Under the pieces are notes generated by a model. It ran no database searches, had not been told where the DNA came from, and worked only from the letters and a program-made list of their open reading frames with translations. This document shows, piece by piece, positions 1-11,199 of a stretch of 64,000 nt of DNA. Made by a program: the position numbers and the translations under genes. Position 1 is the first letter of the stretch, and each line of letters opens with the position of its first letter. Origin of the DNA: Erythrocercus mccallii (Eukaryota > Chordata > Aves > Passeriformes > Dicruridae); assembly GCA_013397435.1 (NCBI GenBank), contig VZRG01000205.1, positions 62,001-126,000 of the forward strand, read 5' to 3'.

Positions 1-3000
1 TCCTGTTTCTATATTTTTGTTTGATGGATTTTCAGTAAACTGCAGAATTTTTGGCTGAATCAGACAAATAATGCAGTCTATCTCATTTGGGAAAAAGGTA
101 TGGGATACTACACACAAATTTTTTTTTAAAAAACAGTCTTGAAACACATTAGATAATTTTGTAATTAAATAATTTACTCAAGTTTCAGATACTTAAAATA
201 CATTTATATGTATTTCTGAGATTCTGAAAAACTTCTTGGCTAAACACAGTCTGTACACTCTGGATTTCATATAACTAGAGGAGGCTGAAGCAGTGATTTT
301 ACTGTGCCTAAGGTTTATAAAAGCACCACTTTATGATTAAGGGGAATGAAGATTTTTATTTTAGTTATTTACTAAACAGGCAAAACGTAGCAACTACAAA
401 GATGTGGGGGACATATCCCTTAAGAAAGACAGAAAAGAGGTGAAAAATTGTTTTGAAAAGAGTGGAAGACATTTAAAATTACTTAAAATAAAAGTTTATG
501 TCTAATGAAGCCATCACATATAAAGTGAAACTCATATGCTCAATTACAGCTTATATTTTTCTCACAGATAAGATCTGAGCAAACTCTTTAAAAGTCAACA
601 TTTTCTGTCATAACAGCAGTTCCACCTCTCACATGGCAAACAAACTACACAAAAAAGAGGGAAAGATGAAACAAGGGATATGGGCAGTGTGAATGGATCT
701 AAATCTTTTAATTAACACCCTCTGAAAAGCACACTCTTTTTCCACCAAACTAATAAAAAGTGTGAGTGTGGGGTCTTTGTTGTTGCTCAAGCCTTGCCTG
801 CGCTCTAAGGAACTGAGGAAAGGCTAATCAGGGTTATTTAAAGCCACTTTCTACTTGCCAGGCTCCAATATCTCATTAATTCACTCTTAGTTGGCATCAT
901 TGTCTGATAGTGTTTGAAAATCACCAAAGAAACAAGGATTTCCCCTAATCCTGTCCATCAGAGGTAACTCTCTGGAAGACGATACCACACCACAGTATGT
1001 AGGACATGGAATACAAGTGTGCACAGAGGGAAATACACTCTTTTCATGCAAACTAACATTCTCTGTAGCTCAGCATATACCTGACAAATCTAATGAGAAG
1101 ATTCCTGTTTAGGCCTGAACTTTATAATAAAAAGAATAGATGTTATGATGACAGTCTAAAGAAATCATCCTGAGTAACTAATCTTTGCTTGAAATTATTG
1201 CTGGTTTCTTTAATCATATTTGCAAGAGCTCGACACAAGAACAATTAATAGTTGGTCATGTGCTCATGTGCACATTTTACTTGAGAAAAGAAAGATTTTC
1301 ATCATGGTCACAGGCCAGAAAAGCAACTGCTTCAATGACTTTGTTGTCATAAACTACGGCATTCAGTTAAAGATGAGGATGCTGTTCAGGGATATTTGCC
1401 ATGGAACACCTCTAACCCTGGGGACTAGAGGAAAACCTCAATAATACCAGCATGCATATCTTCAACCGAGCATCATGTCATGTCCAGAGACAGCTGAACT
1501 GAGCGTTAGCTACCTTTCCAACAAGTTTCTCCTCTGTACAAACCAGCCTTTATTGCCCACCCATACTAAAAACAACATTTATGAACACAACCAAATGGTG
1601 TTTTAAAGCAACAGCACATCACTGAGTACTCCCTCCCCAGCAGCTGCTATAATTCACCTTTCTATGACCAGGTCAGGCTGTTATTGGGAACCAGCTGGCT
1701 TTCAGACCTATCTCTCTTCACATAGCCCCAGTTTCTCTTTAACTCCTGCAAAGGGAACAAAATCAGATTCTCTTACAAGCTGACTGCAGTGCAACAGGCC
1801 AGAAGATCCACACCTCCCAGTTTTTTATCATAAATACTTAAATGTTTTTGACTTCTGATATTTTACTTATTTTGTAATGGATATCTTTGCCATTTGATTT
1901 GTTATTTTTATTAGGTATAAAGCAAAGTTAAGTTTGAAAGGATGTTGTAAAATTTCCATTATAGAGTTGTAACTCAAAATATCCAATTGTCAGGGCCATA
2001 CTTATCTTTTCATGTTACTATATATGCAAAGCAAGAAAGATTCAGATGTTTCACTGTATAAAGCACCTTCAAACCCTTCTAAGGAAGTGCACATCTTCAG
2101 TCCACAGATTAACATTATAGTTTTCCAAACCCAGGATCTCTCTTCTCTGTTGTATTTTAGGGTGAGTCAAAAATTCAGGAAAAGCACATATATGATTTGT
2201 ACTGTAAACACAGGTGAACCATGAATTACCATAAGTCCCAGCATCCCAGTTCAGATGCCATTAGCACTGGATTTATTGCTGAGCTCAGAGATCTCAACAC
2301 CATTGATGGTACATATGTTCACAGGTAATGGTTCATAGAAGACACATGTGAAACAGGGGAGTGTGCAGTTATTTCCCACTGACTTTAATTTCTCCTGTTT
2401 ATAAGTACATTTTACCCTGCACTGCTACAATAAAAGTCTTCTAGAGTTAATAGTAGACAAAATAAACAATTACTTCACCAGCAATCAATTGCAGACCAGC
2501 AGGGCAGTGGCATTGGTTAGTTCTGCTATCACCGTGCTCTGATACGTTCTGACAGTCTTCAATATTTCCTCTATATCACAGACAACTGTCTCAGGCTCAG
2601 AACTCTTCATTCAGTTTTTCACATTTCTAAGCACAGTTTCAATTTTAATCTATATCTTTAGAAAGAGCTTACTTTGTCTCATGCATTTTATATGCCATTT
2701 ACTATTCTGGGGAAGGAAAATGTAAGTATTGATTCTGGACTAGGTAGGTTTACTGAATCACAAAGACATATGCTGAAACTGCAGCATAAAATGTATTCTA
2801 TAAAACAAAGTGAAATAAGTGGAAAATGATTGCAGCACAAATTGTTTATGAATCCCTATAGATCACAGTGTTCTATAAACCAAAAGGGAGAGAAGTCCTT
2901 ATATCAAGCAGCATGCAACCTAAATAATACAATTTTTCCTGCACCTGATAAAATCAACATTCAAATAGGAAGATTATTCCAAAAAATCTTTAATTACTAG

Positions 3001-3400
3001 CAAGCCATGCATACCACAGTGTATGGGCCTGAAAATTTTGCCAAAAAAAGGTAGTGTCTTTAAACTTTTTTTTTAAATCTTAAGGTACATGGTTTCATTA
3101 AAAGATCAGTTAGTATTTACATCAAATCCAAGGAATGCAGACTATAGGAAAAAAGATTTCTCCCTTAGTTCAAAACCTGTGTAATTTCAAATCTCCAAGT
3201 TGCCTTACAGTGAAGGTATTTCAGAAGCCAAAAATTTAATTTTTTGTGTATTTGTGCCATAATAAACATGGATACAACAATACCCCATATAAAATGAGAA
3301 TCCAGTCAGTAGACTAATGTAGATAAACGTGAGCTTTCTATTCTGCTGGACACCTCACCTTATTTTATATTACAATGCTACTTTATTGCCACTGCTGTGG
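1..3400. other. AT-rich non-coding stretch
   Basis: I see no supported gene here. Open frames are at most about 75 codons and have no convincing splice context. The sequence is AT-rich with scattered A and T runs and no recognisable retroposon. It is probably intron or intergenic DNA. Confidence 0.6.
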
Positions 3401-3404
3401 TTGT

Positions 3405-3545
3405 GAAGTGTCACCAATTCTCTGGCTAATTAAAAGATGGGCAGCAGATTGCCATTAATGAGATTTGGCTTCCACAAAATAACGCTCTCTTGGTGTGTGG
3501 CTGCGTAAGTCAGCTAAGAGAATCAGACCTCCCCTTAGATGAAGG
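3405..3545. promoter_or_regulatory. Candidate conserved non-coding element with homeodomain-like sites
   Basis: This block contains CTAATTA (about 3426) and CATTAATGAG, typical homeodomain-binding cores, within mixed-composition sequence that stands out from the A/T runs around it. A 16-bp stretch at 3454-3469, attaatgagatttggc, recurs with one mismatch at 6505-6520. An ATG at 3437 opens a frame of about 22 codons that reaches a good GT donor at 3497, but there is no other support for coding. Enhancer function is inferred from motif content only. Confidence 0.3.
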
Positions 3546-3559
3546 GAATCTGCACAGAT

Positions 3560-6470
3560 CACATCGAAGTAAATCTAAAAGTAATCCGCCGTATAAAGGA
3601 ATGAGCTTTTTGCAATTGTATTTTTGAGTGTATGCAGGGGTCCCCCTTAGGGTTTTGCAGCCACAAAGATATCACACTCACTTGAGCTGGGATCTTGGAA
3701 GAAATACATAGTCAACAGAAGACAAAGATTTAGCTTTCAGGTCTGCTGTATATGTATATGACCACATAAAAAAGCCCAAATCTAACTAAAGCTATTCTCC
3801 TCCATGCTTCAGTGGAGACAGAGGGAAAAAAAAGAGATACTAACATAAAAAATTACCACTAAAGAACTTCTCTTAAGACTTTTATCCCCAGTAAGACCTT
3901 TATTCTTCTGACCTTTTTCAAGATCAAAAAAGATCAAGAGGCAAAAGAGCTTGATCTCTTGTGTGGTAATGACCCTATTTTAGCAAGTTACTAGCCCATT
4001 AAAAAAAATAAACAATATTCATCTCTTTTAACAACTCTTACCTAGAAACACAAAAATGCACAGGTTCAAACCAAAGTCCGCTGACTTCAGTGAAACATCT
4101 CCTAGCCCACTGCAGCTTGAACAAAGGCAATGTAGCATCTTGTCCTTCTGGAAACCCATTACTGGTGAAGCCTTCTGGAGAGGAAGCCCCAACACTCTGC
4201 ACCCAAAGAGCAGCCAGGATGAGCCAATCCACTGGTGTCCCTTCTGCATGCCAGGACAGGAGTTTTACACTGAGGATTCCTCACCCTCTGGCTATTACCC
4301 AAATCCTGCATTCACAGATGATTCTACCCAAGAAAGGGCACCTGGAGGTGTTTCATAAGATGTGAAGATTTCATATCAAAGCTGGAAAAACTCCAGTGGA
4401 AATTGCACGGGGGTCTGTGACAGACCATATGCCTGTATGCCACTCTTGAATTTATAAAGGTGGTATTAATCTCTAGAAGAGATTTTTCTAGTCAAGTTAC
4501 TCCTGGAATGAATTCAGCCTCAGATTCTTTGAGTTATTTTCCATTCTCAACGTTTTAAATAACTCTCAAGACAAATACATACATGCATAGGATGCCAATC
4601 CAGATGCATCAGAACCTAGGCCAGCAACTGTCTCCGTGGGCTGAGAAAAATTTTATGCATCATCTTGTTACTCCTTCATTTTCCATTAGGAGGGATAAAC
4701 ACTTGTTCATCAGAGAGCAGCCACTATTTGAAACAGATCTGCCAACACAGGCTATTGGGCAGAGCTCAGACAACAGTTCTTATCTTCCTAATCTCAGCAA
4801 TATATATTTTTATATATAAATAATTCCCTATATATATGTATGTCATATTTATCTATGACATAAAATATACATGACCTGCACATATAAAATTCAAATACAG
4901 ACCTAGAATGATAAATACAGACTGCCATCCCAAGCCCTCCCAACCAAGCTTTCCAACCTGCCTTTGTGCACTTGTGCTTGACAACAGTCTGAGCTGCAGT
5001 TTGAGGGCCTGAAAGTTCAAAGTCATGTCAGAGTTTCAGTGCCCTCTTTCTTTCTCCCACTTATTTGAATTGTTTCTGCTTTTGGTCTTTTCTCAGGAAG
5101 TATGTGTTTTCAGCAGCTAACTCAGGGGAAAGAGTTATGTTCTCTTCCCAAATCTGTAGAGAACTTTGTCTTGCTTTCCTCACATAAAATAAAATCAGAA
5201 TTTAAGTCACTGGTTTTAGAAACAATGGATCTTTTGAAGTACTTTGATGTGCATTGATTCCATATATGCCATATTTTAGTAGTTTAAAAGTAAATAGCAA
5301 ACTATAGAAGCAAAATATATTCAGAGAACTATTTTAATTAAAGCCACTTTGGTGTCCACATCCAGGATACTGAAATTCCTAGGAGACTGCTGATTTGATA
5401 TACAGCCTACGTCTATGACAGACAGAAGGAGCAATAAATACATGCTTTTTTCCTACCATATAAACCTTTTGTTACCTCTCCTCCAGTGCACTTGGAGAAC
5501 TTCCCTCCATCAGATTAGCTAATCTCCAGGTGATACCAACACAAAAAGCAAAGCTTTTTCTTGACTGTGTTATGACTTGTCCATCATTGGTTAATAGTTT
5601 AAATTTAAAAGTGCAAAAGGAAATACTGGCCACAAAGGATACGGTTTTGAGAAACCTTCCAATAAATAGGATAGCTTAATTAAAAGAGTTGTTTAAAGTC
5701 CATAATATTAACTTAGTGGTGAAAATCTACAAATTCTACAAAAATGCAGGGGTTTTTTTTTATGTACAAAAGTAAAAACAAACAAATTTTCAACTAAAAT
5801 CTTAAATGGTCATTGTTATTCAGAGAATGGTTGCAAAAATTAAAGCCAGGCAGAATTATGAGAGTTTTGGAAGTGTTGGGCAGCTCAGACTCATTGGACA
5901 CACACCAAATATTATTCAAACTAAATTCATGTGCTTGTACCAATCTTTGATATATATAAAAAATTCCTTTATTTCCTCACAAATGTCTAACCTTTGGCCA
6001 CTTTTTAGTGAAGCTGCATTTTCTACAGTGTACTCTTGGAGAACAAAGTACAACAGCAACTGGCAAAGTTTTTGAACATACTACTGGAGGGCGGCTCAAG
6101 GAGCCAAAATCATTATTTTTGTATGGAGTGTTTCATACCAAACACAAACACTGGGGGGTCTTGACTGAACTCCTTTGCCCTCCTGCCGTTTATGCCTGTG
6201 ATATTGGGCAATTACACAGCTTTGGCTGAAATAGTGTGTTGGATAGGAAATTTCTCACTTATTGGGGGGTTTGGACTGCACTTGTCAACAAAAATGAGAC
6301 CATATAGCATTCCTAATGAATTTAAGGGGCAAATCATCTTGCTTCTCTTCTAAGATCTAGCCACCTTCTGTTTTTTCCCTTCTGTAAACAGGATAGACTT
6401 TGCTCTATGCAGTTTGAAATTTAAAGGAAAGCCACAGCCCAAATTAATGTAAAACTGCACCACAAATAAG
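3560..6470. other. AT-rich non-coding stretch with an AT microsatellite-like patch
   Basis: No supported gene. At 4056-4358 a 100-codon plus-strand frame overlaps open minus-strand frames, but it has no domain and shows no coding pattern. Positions 4799-4845 form a TA-rich low-complexity patch. The remainder is plain AT-rich sequence. Confidence 0.55.
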
Positions 6471-6474
6471 AGTT

Positions 6475-6545
6475 CTATGGCTGAATAAGTCTGCGGGAGT
6501 TGCAATTAATGAGACTTGGCAGTGGCTTTTGCCAGCATGCTTATG
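6475..6545. promoter_or_regulatory. Second copy of the homeodomain-rich motif
   Basis: The core attaatgagacttggc at 6505-6520 differs by one base from 3454-3469. Similarity extends upstream: both copies have TGGCT about 30-40 bases before the core and an intervening G-rich stretch. This suggests a shared regulatory module or a decayed repeat, and function is inferred. Confidence 0.3.
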
Positions 6546-7087
6546 CTACTGCTGAAACACACACACACAGAGGCACAACACAGAGCCTTGCACATTGCAA
6601 CAGAACTATAAAGAACAGGTTCCATTAATCAAACTACTTTTCTTTTACCCAATACTTATTCCAAATACATTTGCATATTAGAAGGATTCCCAGTGATGAA
6701 AAAGCTTCGTCTAATCTTCTTTAAGACATCTTTTAGGAAAAGTTTGGGGTTAATCCTTTTTTCTCTTTTGTTTTCACTTTTAGAGAAGAGCTCTTCATGT
6801 GAAATTTTGCGATTTCTCAACAGATTTTTGTCTCATTTCTACTCTACACTAAAGTCTTTGTTCTAGTACACACATATACCTTTAGATGTATCACACAACA
6901 GTAATATACACATAGCTATATAACTGTATACTTAGCTCTTTTCTTGCATTCCCATCACTCCTAAGATAAACAGAGATTTTTAAGCTATCTTGCCTTTAGC
7001 ACAGAAGTTTACCTATTTTAGCTCCCAAAGGAGAAGTCTGATTAAGAACTACTGAAACCCTCCTGTTTAACAAATGGATGTTGCACT

Positions 7088-7182
7088 TAGTCCCATGGTT
7101 TAGTTGACATGATTGTGTTCAGTCAAAGGCTGGACTCAATGATCTTGGAAGTCTCTTTCAACCTCAATGAGTCAATGACTCA
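7088..7182 (+). mobile_element. CR1 LINE, 3' end fragment
   Basis: The sequence ggactcaatgatcttgg followed by a 'ttTCaacct' segment and a decayed atgattctatg-type tail (about 7130-7182) is the hallmark 3' end of the avian CR1 LINE. Upstream 'catggtttagtt' also matches the CR1 3' UTR. Only about 95 bp remain, with substitutions throughout and no reverse transcriptase coding. This is a 5'-truncated, old insertion in plus orientation. Confidence 0.85.
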
Positions 7183-7639
7183 GTTGCTGCACTCCACCTT
7201 TCTCTTAGGACATGCCCAGCAAAAATCCACTGGGCACTCCTCAGGTGGCTTTCTGTTTTAGAGCTAAATCAAATCTTGCTTTTCTGAAGGCCAATGCTAT
7301 CAATTTCACTCAGAGCAGCACTGAACCCCAACATTCACATTGCCTTCCCTGACTGACCTCAGATATTACCAAAAAGTTCCTCAAAGCCTGTGATAGATCC
7401 TCATTTGATACCATTTAGTGGGTAAATGGAATGGCAAAGGACCTTGAGTTGTGTCAGTGAGGAAAGTTTTCATATCTTTCTGCTAAGAAAAAGTCACCTG
7501 AGACAAACAGAGTTGGTGCCCTCCATGAACTGATCTCCAGGCAGGCTGAAGGGCTATTCCCAGGAACCTGGGGGTAATTACTAACTGGTTGCTGGCCCCA
7601 ATTTCCCCTGCTGTTCTGCATCTGCCAGAGGCAGTGGGA

Positions 7640-7800
7640 TGGTCTCCGCAGCGGGGCAGACAGTCCCTGAGCGGCCGGTGAGCGGGGAGCAGGCACCGAG
7701 GCTGCGGAGGCTGCCACCAGCTTGCCTCCCATGGAGCTCATTCGCTGGCACCACGGCGGTGCCAGGCACCCCGTGCCAAGCCACAGCAAGGGAACACACG
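7640..7800. promoter_or_regulatory. CpG-dense patch
   Basis: Many CpG dinucleotides lie within about 160 bp of otherwise AT-rich DNA (for example gcagcggggc, gcggccggtgagcgg, accacggcgg). A 91-codon plus-strand frame starts at the ATG at 7639. Thirteen codons later it meets a donor-like CCG|GTGAGC at about 7678. A minus-strand frame overlaps the same bases. This could be a small unmethylated regulatory island or a first exon, but there is no further support. Confidence 0.3.
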
Positions 7801-9349
7801 CTGACAAATGTCCCGGAACCAAACGTGTACTTTTCAAACACACAAATTAAAATGCAGATTAGCTTAGCGTATCAGCAGTGCTATGATTGCTGTTTTAGGA
7901 GAAAGGCCAGATAACTGCCCTGTTTTCTCATTGTTCTATTTTAATAAGAGTCAACTTTGCTATTAAACAACTCCCTAAAAACACATATTGAGACGAATCT
8001 CACTTTGTTAATAGGTCTGAGTGCTGGCTTTGTGCTCTATGGAAGGAAGTTACTAGTCTGCAAGCAAGGTGTTTCAACACTATAGACATATACTTTAAAG
8101 GCAGTCATAGATAAAATTTTAAAGTGTCTTTTCCGGAAAAAAAAAATAGAGTTGTCTGCAGCTAAAATATTTATTGATAATTTTTCTACAAATGTGAGAA
8201 ACAATACTTTTATTCTTCATTATGCATTGATAAGGCAAATGAAGAATTATATCAGATATATAAGACATTCCTCTAAATGTGTAACTCATTCTACCCATAT
8301 AATCTCATAAGTCTTTATGAAGTACCTCAGCAGTGAAAAGTTATCAACATCCACGGGCTGTCTTGGTTTCAAATATCATACTAGAAAAGCAAATCTTCTC
8401 TTCCATGATTGTAAACCAGACCAGCATTACTTCAGCTTTATAGAGCTAATACAAAGATAAACTGATGATCACTGACTTGTTTGTGGCAGGTCTGATTGTT
8501 TGGAGGACACTTTCTTTTTTTGCTGATTAATTGTACAATAGCTGTTCAAAACTGGTTTAGAGATGGCTCAAAAAGAATTTATCCCTTTCCCACCCCGAAT
8601 TCCTAAACTACCTATGATGACATCTTTACAGAGGAACCAGTAACTATCAAACAAACAGAAATACCATAGACCATTTATCTATTTCAAACTCAGCACTAGA
8701 ATATGCAGAGGCCAATTCAGCCAGAATCAGTCCTCCCAAATTTAGTGCTGAACCAGTTGTAATGAGAGAAAGGACATCCACTTATTGATTCATTCTTTTT
8801 GCTATCCAAAAGAAAGTTTACATATTTAAAAATGCAACAAAAAAATCAAGTTATTGCATTCTTCCATGTTTTATGTAGCTCCATGTGATTTTCTGCAGTG
8901 TTCAATTAGCCAATTTGCAAGTAGAGCAAATATTTGCAGTATTCAAGTCACCATCTGCAAACGGTTTGTAAATATTTTACCTTTTAAAACCTATGGATTT
9001 TGTTGACACTGTTCTATTGCTCTGCCAAATTAATATTATATATATTATTTTAAATCAATGGGGAGATGCAGAATAAGATACACACACACAAGTTGGTCTG
9101 AAAGGCAGTGAAAGCTCTGCAGCTATGGAATATCAATCCCCCCCACCCCAGCACTACTGCAGCCTGGCATCTCAGACTACCAGACACAGGACAGACACTT
9201 CATGGAGTTTTCAGTATGTTTAGCTTCTCTTCTTTGCTTTTGCATAATATTTTACATAGGAAGTAGGCAAGAAGTCAAACAAAAGCATCCACATAGGTAT
9301 GTGACACTCTCCAAACCAAGCCCAGGGGAATTTATGGTGTTTTAACTGT

Positions 9350-9420
9350 TCCACACCACCAGATCACAGACAACAGATGGAAGCAAGAACTGAACCTGAT
9401 CTGAAGTCCTAGAGCTGTAT
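9350..9420. repeat. Possible MIR/core-SINE-like relic
   Basis: The wording '...gaactgaacctgatctgaagtcct...' resembles the tRNA-derived end of ancient MIR-type SINEs read in reverse, where an accession-style 'gaacc..g.tct...gtcct' block is usual. It is very degraded and I cannot rule out coincidence. Confidence 0.25.
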
Positions 9421-10414
9421 TGAAATATAAAGGAAAAAGGGTAAAAGTGGTGATTGGCCTTTAATTTACTCAGCAATAAATTTTGCTATGTTGAAGTACT
9501 GAAAGTGATTCCAAAAGTAAGAAAACCAGAGATCTTAGTCGGTGAAACCAAGCAGGGACAGTTTGGATATTTTACCCTCAACAAACTATAACCTGACCCT
9601 TCTAGCTGTGAGGAATCAGTTCTAATCAATGTCTTATAAGGAAGTGTTGGAATAAATTTTCTTTTGCTGCAGTACTTGAACTTGTGACATCCAGTTAAAT
9701 TTTCTTAATGTTGCCAGTGGCAAAAATGCATCGTGTATATATCATGATTTGCTGAAGTTTCAGAACACCCTAAGGTGTCCAGAATATTAATGATCTTGCT
9801 TTTAAGGACTAAATTAGTTTGTCTTCTTGTGTTCCAGCAACAGTGTCCCCTCTGTTTGCAAAGGTGGCGTGGAGTGCCTTACTACTAGCACTTGAGAGGA
9901 AAGAAAAAGCTTGAGTAGCTCATGCTGAGGGTCTCCCCCTTCCCTGCCCTCCCAGAACCCCTGCTCAAACACACACAGCTCCCAGGGGACAAAACACACA
10001 TGCTAAACACTTTATAAAGCAGTAAGCAATGCAATGGCTTAGCATGGACCCCAAGTAACGCTTTGTGTAACTTCACTGATTTCAGTGGAATTAAACCTAG
10101 GTGGCTTTTGGCACGGCCAGTCCAGCAGCGCAGAGGGGGCTTTTATTCCGAGGTCCTGGTTTTGCTGGCACAACGGGGTAATTCACAGAGCACAAGGAAT
10201 AGCAGCTGCAGCGAGGGGGGGCTGTCAGCAAGGACAGGCCCAGGCTGAAGGATCAAACAGGAGCTAAAGAATGCCTTGTTTTTACTGGTGCATTAAAAAC
10301 ATAAATAAATCAGGCAGTGTAGAGCCTACAACCATGTAGCACTGCTGCCTGCCTTAAAGTCTTAGTGGTGTGCTTTAAGAGTATTCATGTTATCACCTGA
10401 TCTTTTCTACTTAC

Positions 10415-10449
10415 CATAATAATTAATGTAGGAGCAGCAGAGGGACCAG
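10415..10449 (-). other. Isolated exon-like signal (weak)
   Basis: On the minus strand a pyrimidine-rich acceptor ends in ..GGCCTTGGAG. It is followed by 35 bases open in one frame (GPSAAPTLIIM) and then a consensus donor ATG|GTAAGTA. The splice sites are good, but the segment is short and I see no in-phase partner, so it may be chance. Confidence 0.15.
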
Positions 10450-10919
10450 CTCCAAGGCCACAGAGGGGAAGAAGAAAGAGCACATTTCAAGAGGACTCCT
10501 TTCCTCAAATAAATAAAGAGGTTCTTGAAAACCATATCAAATATCTAAAGCTGAATTTAATAACCACTTTTTACAGAGCTTTTTTGTTTTCCATTGAATT
10601 ATGCAATATTATCTGAAAAAGTAGCATCTATAATTAACTGACAACAGGATTTGAATTAACTAGGAGGAAATGGTGATTAAAAGCATGCTCTTTATCCCCC
10701 AAATTTAGTGAATTTGTAAATAGAAGCTGTGGGGAGACAGGAGCAACACAGGAGCACAAAATTTCCTATCCAACTTGTAAATGTGTGCAACACTTGTATT
10801 TTTTATTTCCTGCTAGTCTAAAGTACTGTGTACATAGATTTCATTCATATCCCCAAAAGCCACCTTTTTGGGAGTAGAAATAGCAGAAATAATTTAGCAT
10901 ATTAGTGACATGTTTTTTC

Positions 10920-11185
10920 CTATGCAGTGGCATTGTCCCTACTGGATTCCAATGGTGTCACTTTGGGCAGGCAGCACAGGGCTCTGCAAGAGCCCAGCTC
11001 GGCTTTGCTCTGTCTCCTCCTTACAACAACTTCTCCCAGGCACAGCCTGACCCTCCTGCCCTGCCAGCCCCGGTGGGAACGGCAGCCCCAGCTCTGCCAG
11101 ACCACTGGTGCAATGGTGACCTGCCCTCCCTGACACAGGAGCTGCAATGGGCAGTAACAGGCAGGGAACCATGTCCCAAACATCA
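10920..11185. other. GC-rich patch with overlapping open frames on both strands
   Basis: GC content rises sharply here and four frames are open for 68-99 codons. None resembles a known family, and frames open on both strands at once are what GC-rich composition alone gives. I treat it as a compositional island, not a gene. Confidence 0.45.
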
Positions 11186-11199
11186 CAGAGGAATTCATT

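Larger units (their letters stand above)
7830..10900. other. AT-rich non-coding stretch
   Basis: No supported gene. It includes short CA-rich tracts (about 9082-9090) and a weak ancient-repeat-like segment near 9360-9420. Around 10062-10105 lies a 'cactgatttcagtgga' phrase of the kind found in old sauropsid repeats. Short open frames near 9814-10267 overlap on both strands and look like chance. Confidence 0.5.

Noticed and set aside
3661..3740. Minus-strand 61-base open segment before a GTGAGTG donor
   Set aside because: Acceptor is poor (purine-containing TATACATATACAGCAG) and no partner exon is found.
4056..4358. 100-codon plus-strand frame and a minus-strand frame ending at a GTAAGA-type donor
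   Set aside because: Peptides look like translated non-coding sequence and there is no acceptor or partner exon.
7454..7843. 129-codon minus-strand frame
   Set aside because: Spans the CpG-dense patch, overlaps open frames on both strands and has no recognisable domain.
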